A DNA stretch of 38,879 nt from Bacteroidales bacterium (GTDB lineage Bacteria; Bacteroidota; Bacteroidia; Bacteroidales; UBA3663). The stretch is taken from positions 1 through 38,879 of the forward strand of contig JAFZTS010000075.1 in the NCBI GenBank assembly GCA_017618715.1, in the 5' to 3' direction. The notes below the pieces were generated by a model. The model saw only the letters and a list, made by a program, of their open reading frames with translations, ran no database searches and was not told where the DNA came from. The translations under genes and the position numbers were made by a program. Of this stretch, positions 24,335 through 32,266 are shown one piece after another (the stretch's first letter is position 1; every line of letters begins with the position of its first letter).

Positions 24335-25639
24335 ATGAGCCTAATCAGCCAACATATTCTCCAAAGGGTCTCCGATTTTATCGCAAAAAACCAGCTTCTC
24401 CCCCTCCCCTCTGAGCCGGACGGGCAAGACACACGAGGCACACAGCTCTATGTCGCCCTCAGCGGTGGCCCCGACTCTGTGGCCCTGCTCCATATCCTTC
24501 GCACGCTGGGCTATACCTGCGAAGCGCTGCATTGCAATTTCCACCTCCGTGGCGACGAATCCGACCGCGACCAACGGTTCTGCGAACAGCTTTGCACCAT
24601 GCTGAACGTGCCCCTCCTCGTCCAAGGCTTCGACACCTATGCATACATGCAAGAACACCACCTCTCCGTCGAAATGGCAGCACGCGAACTTCGCTACAAT
24701 TGGTGGCGCAGCCTCTCCTCAAACCCCACTATCGCCCTTGGTCACCACCAGGACGACAGCATCGAGACCATGCTGATGAACCTCATGCGCGGCACAGGCA
24801 TCAACGGGATGACTGGAATTGTGGCCAAGAATGAATCGACACATGTCATTCGTCCCCTCCTCTGCCTCAGCCGCCAGGACATCATCGATTATCTGCGTGA
24901 CAACGACCTCAGTTACGTCATCGACAGTACCAACGACATGAGCGAAACGCTCCGTAATCAGATACGCAACCAGCTCCTCATCCTGATGGAACAAATGGTA
25001 CCGCAGGTGCGTCAGGGAATCCTCCAAACGATGGAGCATCTGCAGGGCACAGCATATTTTGCCGAACGTTATCTGGGGTTGTACGAAGCGTTGACTACAC
25101 ATCACGAACAATGGGGTTTCGAATGGGACGAACTGAACATCTCGGAGGCTGCTCGCCAATTCCCCGAGCATTTGGACGACTTCCTGCACGAGTGGCAGAC
25201 ACGACACATCATCCCATCCAAGACACAAGTCATCCGCACGGCAAAACTCCTTTACACAGCACCGGTAAGCGAAGAAGAACTGGACAAATTTCGGCCCACT
25301 CTATCATTTGAAGAAACATCTCTTGATAGTCCCATTAAATACATTCCACAGCCTTCGTCGCCCTACGAGAATACCTTCGATGCTGACAGCCTTACTCTAC
25401 CCCTACAGGTGCGGCGCTGGAAGGAAGGCGACCGCATCGCTCCCCTGGGCATGAACGGTCACAAGCGTCTAGTTTCCGACCTTTTTACTGATGCCCACTA
25501 TAGCCCGATGCAGAAGGCCACCACATGGTTGCTTTGCGATGCCACGGGAGCCATCCTTTGGGTCATCGGGCTGCGCATGAGTGACGCGCATAAAGTTTCT
25601 CCCACAACAAGGAAATTGTTACGGGTGTCCTGCAAGTAA
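24335..25639 (+). CDS. tilS: tRNA(Ile)-lysidine synthase
   Basis: TilS ligates lysine to C34 of the CAU anticodon of a tRNA-Ile, changing its decoding from AUG to AUA. The 434-residue product has the PP-loop ATP motif in YVALSGGPDSVALLH (S43-S48), the LHCNFHLRGDESDRDQRFC segment and LGHHQDDSIETMLMNLMRGTGINGMTGI. IRPLLCLSRQDIIDYL and the C-terminal TilS domain follow (VRRWKEGDRIAPLGMNGHKRLVSDLF and WVIGLRMSDAHKV). Length and order are normal. It is monocistronic, divergent from pheS, and ends 15 nt before the convergent DUF3857 operon. Confidence 0.95.
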   Translation: MSLISQHILQRVSDFIAKNQLLPLPSEPDGQDTRGTQLYVALSGGPDSVALLHILRTLGYTCEALHCNFHLRGDESDRDQRFCEQLCTMLNVPLLVQGFDTYAYMQEHHLSVEMAARELRYNWWRSLSSNPTIALGHHQDDSIETMLMNLMRGTGINGMTGIVAKNESTHVIRPLLCLSRQDIIDYLRDNDLSYVIDSTNDMSETLRNQIRNQLLILMEQMVPQVRQGILQTMEHLQGTAYFAERYLGLYEALTTHHEQWGFEWDELNISEAARQFPEHLDDFLHEWQTRHIIPSKTQVIRTAKLLYTAPVSEEELDKFRPTLSFEETSLDSPIKYIPQPSSPYENTFDADSLTLPLQVRRWKEGDRIAPLGMNGHKRLVSDLFTDAHYSPMQKATTWLLCDATGAILWVIGLRMSDAHKVSPTTRKLLRVSCK

Positions 25640-25654
25640 TAATATCTTGCCTAT

Positions 25655-27493
25655 TCAAATCTTTTTGATAATTATCTTACCGCTACAGATCGATGACACG
25701 ACCTTGCGGAACGCTACCCATTGTTCGAAAAGGTCTGCTGCGTAAATGCCACTTTTGATCTTGAGGACGCAAACCAAGCTCACCTCATTCCCTTCTACAT
25801 TGCATTCCAGCGAATAATTGCCGAATTCCGACGTCACGGTCTGCGACTTAGGCGCGGACTCTATGGCATAGCCCTCAGGCAATACGATGACAATGCTGTC
25901 GGTCGAGACATAACCCGCCTTCTCCAGGTCAATCACGTGGGCAGGCTCCTTGGGATTACGAAGTGCCGAATATGGACGCAAAGAGAATGGGACGAAAATG
26001 CGCGAACCGCTCACACGTCCGAAACCTTCACTTATGGCTTCCAGTTTTAGGGAGAGTTTCTTGCCTTCAGTCTTGACATCAAGCACAGAGATGGAAGATT
26101 TGGGCATATTGAGCGACTCCAAAAGCACCTTTCTCTGTTCAGCAGACGACATCAAGGCCAAGGGCATGTCATGCTCGAAGCAAAGGTTATATTCAGTAGA
26201 GAACAGGCTCACCCTTGCATTTCCATTCTCTTCTATAGCGATACGTATCACGTTGTTCTCGTTGTTCTCCTCATCGGGGATGACGGGAACGCGTGCCAGT
26301 TTGCCGCCTTCAGGAGTAATCAGCAGCGCCTCGTGTCCCGCCCAGCTGCTGGGCCTGTAGTCATAGGGTACACGCGCATTGGTACACTCCACCCAAAGGG
26401 TATCGTTCGGCAAGGGCACCTGTGCGATGACGTGGTTCAGCTGGCTGAAGCTCGGGAAGTCGGGAAACATGTCTTTGTACTCGGTCGAGATCAGCGCATA
26501 GTTAGCAGGAATGCCCACCTCGTTGAGCATCGTGCAGAAGTAACTGGTCAGTGCCTTGCAGTCTCCCATGCCTTTCTTCACCACGTCGTCGATGGTCATC
26601 GGCTGATAGCCGCCGATGCCCAGCTGGATACTCACATAGCGCGTATTGTCACCCATGAAACGGCGTATCGTCTCCACCTTGCTGCGGTCGGTGGTACACG
26701 TGTCGGTCAGGGCATGCACCTTCTGTTTCACCGCATCGGGCAGCACATCGCGTCCCTGTCGCAGGCTATGCACCCATTTGCCGAAGGTCTCCCAGTTGGT
26801 CATGTCGCAGGCGAAGCCCTCCATCGTGAACGAGAGGGGCGATAAAATGACACTCGGCACCAGTTCGTCGATGTCCTGTCCGAAGCTGTATGCCTTGACG
26901 GCAGGCAGGTCGCGCAGGCTGAATTCAGTGATTTGCTTGTTTCCCTCCTCGCGCGTCACGACATCGGGCGTGAAGTTGCGGGCATGCCAATGCATGGTGT
27001 TGTCGGGGGTAGCGATAAAACGATAAGTCGCTTCGCGCACATCCACGTCATAGCGCATCTGGGGCATGAACAGTGGATAGGCACGCAGTCCACCCGTGAA
27101 CTTCTCCTCCCATTCGTAGGTCACAGTGACGGGATAGGACGTCGGCGTGTATTGATAGAAGTAGAAGAAGTCGTCCGACTGGAACTCGGTGGAGTATTCG
27201 CTGCGCGTCAGGTCACTCTTCTTGATCTTCTTGATCACCTTGCCCTGGGCATCCGCGATCTCGCCGCTGAAGCGGCTGAGGTCGTCGCCCGGGCGACACC
27301 AGCACTGGAACACGGCGAAACTGTCGCCGTGATTGTTGCGTATCACGGTGACGCGACGTTCGCGCAAGGTCGCCGTCTTGGCACCCGTGCATTCAAACTC
27401 TGTCGCCGATTCCAGCACTGTGGCGACCTGCGACATCGCAGGCTGCCCGACAAGGCAACCGACGACAAGCGATATGATCAATGTCCTTCTCAT
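25655..27493 (-). CDS. exported DUF3857 / transglutaminase-core protein, catalytic residues present
   Basis: The 612-residue product has a signal peptide (MRRTLIISLVVGCLVGQPAMSQ). A DUF3857 domain covers about 30-200 (TLRERRVTVIRN, the conserved YPVTVTYEWEEKFTGG). A transglutaminase-like core spans about 265-375, with C312 in KKGMGDCKALTSYFC, H354 in QLNHVIAQVPL and an acidic residue at E369 (WVECTNA, where Asp is usual). A DUF3858-like beta-rich C-terminus follows. The family is papain-fold and periplasmic in Bacteroidetes; substrates are not known. Its ATG overlaps the stop of the preceding paralogue in ATGA (27490-27493), so the two are translationally coupled. It is the only one of three adjacent paralogues with an apparent Cys-His pair. 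Confidence 0.85.
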   Translation of the reverse strand: MRRTLIISLVVGCLVGQPAMSQVATVLESATEFECTGAKTATLRERRVTVIRNNHGDSFAVFQCWCRPGDDLSRFSGEIADAQGKVIKKIKKSDLTRSEYSTEFQSDDFFYFYQYTPTSYPVTVTYEWEEKFTGGLRAYPLFMPQMRYDVDVREATYRFIATPDNTMHWHARNFTPDVVTREEGNKQITEFSLRDLPAVKAYSFGQDIDELVPSVILSPLSFTMEGFACDMTNWETFGKWVHSLRQGRDVLPDAVKQKVHALTDTCTTDRSKVETIRRFMGDNTRYVSIQLGIGGYQPMTIDDVVKKGMGDCKALTSYFCTMLNEVGIPANYALISTEYKDMFPDFPSFSQLNHVIAQVPLPNDTLWVECTNARVPYDYRPSSWAGHEALLITPEGGKLARVPVIPDEENNENNVIRIAIEENGNARVSLFSTEYNLCFEHDMPLALMSSAEQRKVLLESLNMPKSSISVLDVKTEGKKLSLKLEAISEGFGRVSGSRIFVPFSLRPYSALRNPKEPAHVIDLEKAGYVSTDSIVIVLPEGYAIESAPKSQTVTSEFGNYSLECNVEGNEVSLVCVLKIKSGIYAADLFEQWVAFRKVVSSICSGKIIIKKI

Positions 27494-29472
27494 GCTTTCT
27501 TCTTCAGTACAATCATCTCTCCAAGCTTCGACTCAACCCCTGCGCAGAAGTCACGCAGGTTGGTATAGTCGTTGGTATCGTAGAGCAAGGTCTTGCGAAC
27601 CAAGCTATAGCTTATCGCCAGGTTATTGCCTGTCTGACGCACTCTGACGCGACAGCTCATCACGTCGTTCGGCATCGTCAGCGTGGCAGACTTCGGCATC
27701 TCCTCCACCTCGTAGCCCTCGGGCAGCGTGAGCTGCACGGTGCGGCGTTCGGTCGTCCAATAGCCGAACTCCACCGGCAGGTCGCGCGTTTCGGCCTTGA
27801 AGTCGTTGGTCGCGGGAATGAAGAGGAACGGGTTCAGGTAGATGTGCTCGTCGTCGGTGTCGAGTCTGCGGGTGAACGTAACCTGTTCCTTCACATCCTC
27901 CTCGTTGCTCTCGATGCCCTCGAGTGTGTAAGACTCGATCTCCACATTCATCGACGAGGCAAACTGCTGAACGAAAGCAACGCTGTCGGTCACATCACGA
28001 TAGATGTCGCGGAAGTGTCCTGCCGACACGTCATGATAGGCAGCACTGTATTCTCCCTTCAGTTCGCCATCGGGGCTGACCGTAGCTGTAGCCAGTGTGA
28101 CCACCTTGCCCTCGCAACACTTCCGCAAGTCGGTCCATCGTCCTTGAGCAGCCTTGTTGACCAATCGTCCACGATCGACGAGGTAGTCGGCAGGCAGCGA
28201 TCCGACGGGATAGCCCTTGGCGGCAGCATCGACATAGAACACCGTGCTGTCGGCAGGATCACCCACGACAAGCACCATCGTATTGAGGGCTGCCACGCTC
28301 GCATGGGCGTAAGGCAGACGTCCCTTGCTCCTGCGGCTCAGTACCACAGGTGCCACCTGCGTGATGCCCGCATCGCGCAGCATGCTCATCAACGCGAAGT
28401 TGAGCGTGCAACTGTTGGCTGTACCCTCCTTCTGGAGTTTCCTGGCCGACATGCCATAAAGCCCATAGGTCTTGTCCCACGGATAGTAGGCCATCAGCAG
28501 GTCGCGTAGCTTGGCGGTCTTCTCCTTCACGCTCAGCCCATCCAGGTGCAGGTCGGCCTGCTCCTTCGCCAGCGGATTGTCCATGTTGTAGTATTTGCCG
28601 AAGTCCTCGTCGCCCACCAGCATCTTATCGACGTCGCTCCATGAGTTCTGGAAGTTCTTGTAATAGGAACCTGTGATGGTGATCGAACGCAGGTCGTGCT
28701 CCACCTTCGTCATATAGTCCTCGACACACCAGATATGCTCGTCGTCCTTGACCGCAGGCAGTTCGCGACCCTCGAAGTGATGGATAGTGGCACGGGCAGT
28801 CAGCAGATCGGCACCCACCACCGCCTTGAAATCGCCTGGCTTGGTCTCGCCGATGACCTGAGCCCTGCCGCGCTGTTCGGTGCTGAAGTTGAACCACTCG
28901 GGGATGGTGATGTCGTATTCAGTGAAGAACACGGGGCGGGGACCCTGGGCATACCAGTCGGAGATAGCATAGATGTGCGAACTCTCGCGCTGGAACTCGT
29001 ATTCGACCACCGTGCCCACCTTGACATTGGGGATCGAGAACTTCACCTGGCTGTAGTATTTGTCAAGGCGTTCCTTTGTCTTCAGGTCGCCAGTAAGCTT
29101 CGAGCGCACCACCTTGCCGTCCTCCAGGTTGAAGGCCGAGCCCTTCACGCCCGAGATCTTGTCACCCGCCGACGAACCCACCGGATCGAAGAAGAGGATG
29201 GTAACATCGGCAGCCGAGGTCCCCTCAGGCTTAAGCACCTTGATGCGTTCCTTCACGCGATAGACCACAATGAAATCGGTCCTGACCTCAAACTGCACGT
29301 CTGTGCTACTGTAGAGTTTCACGGCCTCGGCATCCGGGTCGGGTGCATAGACGGTCATGTTCATTTCCTCGTCGGTAGGCTTGCCCATCTTCTTGTTCAC
29401 CTCCAAGGCATCAGCCTGGAAGACAATGCCCACAAAACTGATTAGCGTTAGCAATAGAGATACCTGTTTCAT
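27490..29472 (-). CDS. exported DUF3857 protein, transglutaminase site incomplete
   Basis: The start MKQVSLLLTLISFVGIVFQADA (complement of 29470-29472) gives 660 residues with a signal peptide. A GTG at 29508, overlapping the upstream stop, would add 12 residues before it and is less likely. The DUF3857 part has YRVKERIKVLKPEG and VKFSIPNVKVGTVVEYEFQRES. The transglutaminase-like core has GTANSCTLNFALMSMLRDAGI, keeping a Cys (C355), but the His position reads ALNTMVLVV (N397-T398) and only the Asp in FYVDAA remains. The C-terminus has LPEGYEVEEMPKSATLTMP. It is closely similar to the next gene upstream across its full length, indicating tandem duplication. It is probably non-enzymatic. Confidence 0.83.
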   Translation of the reverse strand: MKQVSLLLTLISFVGIVFQADALEVNKKMGKPTDEEMNMTVYAPDPDAEAVKLYSSTDVQFEVRTDFIVVYRVKERIKVLKPEGTSAADVTILFFDPVGSSAGDKISGVKGSAFNLEDGKVVRSKLTGDLKTKERLDKYYSQVKFSIPNVKVGTVVEYEFQRESSHIYAISDWYAQGPRPVFFTEYDITIPEWFNFSTEQRGRAQVIGETKPGDFKAVVGADLLTARATIHHFEGRELPAVKDDEHIWCVEDYMTKVEHDLRSITITGSYYKNFQNSWSDVDKMLVGDEDFGKYYNMDNPLAKEQADLHLDGLSVKEKTAKLRDLLMAYYPWDKTYGLYGMSARKLQKEGTANSCTLNFALMSMLRDAGITQVAPVVLSRRSKGRLPYAHASVAALNTMVLVVGDPADSTVFYVDAAAKGYPVGSLPADYLVDRGRLVNKAAQGRWTDLRKCCEGKVVTLATATVSPDGELKGEYSAAYHDVSAGHFRDIYRDVTDSVAFVQQFASSMNVEIESYTLEGIESNEEDVKEQVTFTRRLDTDDEHIYLNPFLFIPATNDFKAETRDLPVEFGYWTTERRTVQLTLPEGYEVEEMPKSATLTMPNDVMSCRVRVRQTGNNLAISYSLVRKTLLYDTNDYTNLRDFCAGVESKLGEMIVLKKKA

Positions 29473-29504
29473 AATAAAAAATTTAAAGTTTCGCAAATGC
29501 TCAT

Positions 29505-31478
29505 TCACTTCTTCTTCAAAACAATCATTTCATTGCACTTCGATTCAAGTTTTGACAACAAGTCTCGCAATGCAGGGTAATCCTCCTGGGCATACAACAT
29601 GCTTTGACGATTATAGTTGATCAAGATGATGATCTTGCCTTCTGCCTGATTCACCCTAACACGGCAAGTCAACCCATCATCCGACATCCTGATTTGAATT
29701 GGCTTGGGCAATTCCTCGATCTCATAACCCTCAGGCAAGTCTATTTGGATTATCTGGCGTTCGACGACAGCGTAGGGGAACTCCACGGGCAACACACGTG
29801 TCTCGGCCTTGAACGGCGATTCCATGCCGGCGAAAAGGAATGGATTGAAATAGATGTGTTCGCCGTCCGATTCGATAGTGCGGGTGAACTTCAGTTCCTC
29901 CTTCACCTCTTTTCCAGAGCCATAGACACCCGAAACTTCATATTGTTCAATCTCCACGTTATTTCGATTCGCAATCGACTGAACAAATACCGTACTGTCC
30001 TTCGCCGCTCGGTAATGGCGGCGGAAATCAGCAGCAGCGTTATCGAAATAACTGACATTGCGCACACCTTCCAATACGCCCTCAGGGCTCAATTTGCCCG
30101 TGACAACTGATACCATTTCTCCATCGCTGGCATGGCTCAGATTGACCCACTTGGCTGAGTTGGCCGAACGTATCACACGGGCTCGTTCAACCAGGAGATT
30201 GGCAGGAAGCACACCCACGGGACAACTTGTAGCTGCTGCATCGACGTAGAACGGCTCGCCATCCTCATTGAGTACCTGCAGGGCCATCGTATTGAGCGAT
30301 TCCCCACTGGGATGCAGCCACGGCAATCGTCCGCGAGTGCGACGGCTCATCACCACAGGATAAGCCTTGATGCCAGCATCACGCAGCATACTCATCAAGG
30401 CGAAATTCAGCGTGGAACTGTTGGCTGTCCTGTCCTTTTGAAGCTTACGTTCCGAAATGCCATAGATGCCATAGTTCCCATTCCAGGTAAAATTGTGCAT
30501 CAAGAGGTCACGAAGGAGGGAAGTACGATCCTGCACACTCATACTGTCCGGAATGGGAAGGGCAGCTTGCGCCTCTCGCAAGGGGTTGCTCATCTTGTAC
30601 AGCTTACCGAATGTTTCGTTCTCCATCAGCACACTATCCACTTTCTCCCAAGTAGTGGTAAAACGCCTACGTCCGCTGTTGGGGAACTCAATCCAGTTGA
30701 GATCATGTACCACCTTTGTCAAAAAATCCTCGACACAATATACCCAATCGTCTTCCTTGATTGCAGGCAAATCCGATCCGAAGAATTTGTTGACTCCCGC
30801 TGCCACTGTAACTGATCCTTTTGTGGTAACGAAAGTAAACGACGAAACATCGACAGCTTGTTCGAGCAAAATCAGACCACTGTTCTCCACATTGAAATTG
30901 AACCATGCGGGAATCTCAAGAAAGTATTCAGTATAACAAACCGGCATATCTTCGGTCTGAGCATACCAATCGCTGATGGTATAATAATAGTCGCTATGGC
31001 GTTCGTATTCATATTCAATCACAGTCCCCACCTTGACGTTAGGAATCGAGAACTTCACCTGACTGTACTTGTCGTCGATGCGCTCCTTCGCCTTCAGGTC
31101 ATGCGTCATCTTTGAACTGACCACCTTGCCATCCTCCAGGTTAAAAGCTGTAGCCTTGATGCGCGAAATGCGTTCGTTGCGTGGTTCCTTGACGGGATCG
31201 TAGAAGATTACCACCACATCGCCTTGCTTGATGCCTTCAGGCTTCAAGACCTTGATACGTTTTTTCACCTTGTATAAAATACCAAAATCCTCGCCAGCCT
31301 GCTCAAACTTCACAGCAGTGTTGTTATAGAGTAACACTGCTGCAGCATCTGGGTCAGCCTCATAAACGGTCATGGCCATCTCTTCACGGGTAGGACTACC
31401 GAATTTGGTATTACGATCCAAAGCCAATGCTCCGAATGATGGGATGAGAGAACATAAAAGCAAAAATTTGATCTTCAT
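29505..31478 (-). CDS. exported DUF3857 protein, transglutaminase site lost
   Basis: This is the first gene of the three-gene operon: 657 residues with signal peptide MKIKFLLLCSLIPSFGALA. The DUF3857 part includes YKVKKRIKVLKPEGIKQGD and KFSIPNVKVGTVIEYEYERHSDYYYTISDWYAQ. The core has RTANSSTLNFALMSMLRDAGI with Ser where the nucleophile would be (S354/S355) and SLNTMALQV where His would be. Asp413 in FYVDAA is kept. Many Bacteroidetes DUF3857 proteins have this degenerate form, so this may be a binding protein. A promoter box lies 41 nt upstream. The gene faces away from the 42-bp repeat array. Confidence 0.84.
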   Translation of the reverse strand: MKIKFLLLCSLIPSFGALALDRNTKFGSPTREEMAMTVYEADPDAAAVLLYNNTAVKFEQAGEDFGILYKVKKRIKVLKPEGIKQGDVVVIFYDPVKEPRNERISRIKATAFNLEDGKVVSSKMTHDLKAKERIDDKYSQVKFSIPNVKVGTVIEYEYERHSDYYYTISDWYAQTEDMPVCYTEYFLEIPAWFNFNVENSGLILLEQAVDVSSFTFVTTKGSVTVAAGVNKFFGSDLPAIKEDDWVYCVEDFLTKVVHDLNWIEFPNSGRRRFTTTWEKVDSVLMENETFGKLYKMSNPLREAQAALPIPDSMSVQDRTSLLRDLLMHNFTWNGNYGIYGISERKLQKDRTANSSTLNFALMSMLRDAGIKAYPVVMSRRTRGRLPWLHPSGESLNTMALQVLNEDGEPFYVDAAATSCPVGVLPANLLVERARVIRSANSAKWVNLSHASDGEMVSVVTGKLSPEGVLEGVRNVSYFDNAAADFRRHYRAAKDSTVFVQSIANRNNVEIEQYEVSGVYGSGKEVKEELKFTRTIESDGEHIYFNPFLFAGMESPFKAETRVLPVEFPYAVVERQIIQIDLPEGYEIEELPKPIQIRMSDDGLTCRVRVNQAEGKIIILINYNRQSMLYAQEDYPALRDLLSKLESKCNEMIVLKKK

Positions 31479-31518
31479 AATACGAATCTAATTGATGAAA
31501 TAAACTTCTTTGACAAGG

Positions 31519-31526
31519 CAAAGATA
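31519..31526 (-). promoter_or_regulatory. -7 box of the DUF3857 operon
   Basis: On the minus strand this is TATCTTTG followed by CCTTG, an exact TAnnTTTG box, giving a leader of about 35 nt. The -33 position has no TTTG, which suggests dependence on an activator or on the sequence upstream. Confidence 0.6.
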
Positions 31527-31553
31527 ATAAAATCATCATAAACCGGTATTCAT

Positions 31554-31596
31554 TAATGGTAAAAACTGATATTTTCAAAAAAATATCATACCATTA
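31554..31596. promoter_or_regulatory. long inverted repeat between the DUF3857 promoter and the repeat array
   Basis: TAATGGTA (31554-31561) pairs with TACCATTA (31589-31596), and inside it TGATATTT (31567-31574) pairs with AAATATCA (31581-31588). The two 8-bp stems are contiguous on the right arm and separated by 5 nt (AAAAC) on the left; the loop is 6 nt. It lies just upstream of the DUF3857 promoter, so it is not part of that mRNA. It could be an operator or a terminator for a leftward transcript crossing the array. Confidence 0.6.
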
Positions 31597-31660
31597 TTAG
31601 CGAAATTGACTAATGAAGTTTATAATCTTGGCTCATATATTGTGAAAGTACTGCTTCAAT

Positions 31661-32074
31661 TTGGACTATGACCATTTTTGGCTAAGATTGGGTATGCTGC
31701 GTTTGAACAATGACCATTCTCGGCCAAGATTGGGTATGCCGCGATTGGACTATGACCATTCTTGGCCAAGATTGGGTATGCTGCGTTTGAATTATGACCA
31801 TTCTCGGCCAAGATTGGGCATGCTGCGTGTGGACTATGACCATTTTCGGCCAAGATTGGTCATGCTGCGTTTGAACAATGACCATTCTTGGCCAAGATTG
31901 GGTATGCTGCGTTTGGACTATGACCATTCTTGGCCAAGATTGGGTATGCTTCGATTAGACAATGACCATTCTTGGCCAAGATTGGGCATGCTACGATTAG
32001 ACAATGACCATTCTTGGCCAAGATTGGGCATGCTGCGTTTGGACAATGACCATTCTTAGCCAAGATTGGTCATG
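31661..32074. repeat. tandem array of ten 42-bp units with a palindromic core
   Basis: Units start at 31661, 31703, 31745, 31787, 31829, 31871, 31913, 31955, 31997 and 32039. All are exactly 42 bp and adjoin without spacers; the last decays after 36 bp. The best-kept part is ATGACCATTyTyGGCCAAGA followed by TTGG, in which TCTTGGCCAAGA is a perfect 12-bp palindrome in units 3 and 6-9 and one or two bases off in the others. Because 42 is divisible by 3, several frames stay open on both strands (for example 31661-32059 plus; 31656-31853 minus). However, substitutions fall at all codon positions and there is no convincing start or signal peptide. I regard it as a non-coding, possibly protein-binding array. 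Confidence 0.9.
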
Positions 32075-32210
32075 AAGTGATTTGGGAGAATGATTTATCC
32101 CTCCTAAATACAAAGCTTATTAAAATAGGCGATGAATAAGACAAAAAAACCGCTAATAGCATTGACAGGATAGGAAAAAGGCAGCGAAAAAGAATAATTT
32201 ACAAGAATTG

Positions 32211-32242
32211 TTTGGAGGTATCGGAATAATGGCGTATCTTTG
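32211..32242 (+). promoter_or_regulatory. promoter of the Cthe_2159-like gene
   Basis: TTTG (32211-32214), 20 nt, then TATCTTTG (32235-32242) is a full match to the Bacteroidetes consensus. The box ends 24 nt before the ATG at 32267, so the leader is about 18 nt. The region from the end of the 42-bp array (32075) to this promoter is A-rich and holds nothing else that I recognise. Confidence 0.8.
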
Positions 32243-32266
32243 CCGACCAAATTGATTGTACTTCAA

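Noticed and set aside
27481..28509. 342-codon open frame on the plus strand
   Set aside because: It is a mirror of the second DUF3857 gene, caused by codon bias in the coding strand.
31661..32074. CRISPR array
   Set aside because: The 42-bp units adjoin directly with no unique spacers between them, and no cas genes are present in the window.
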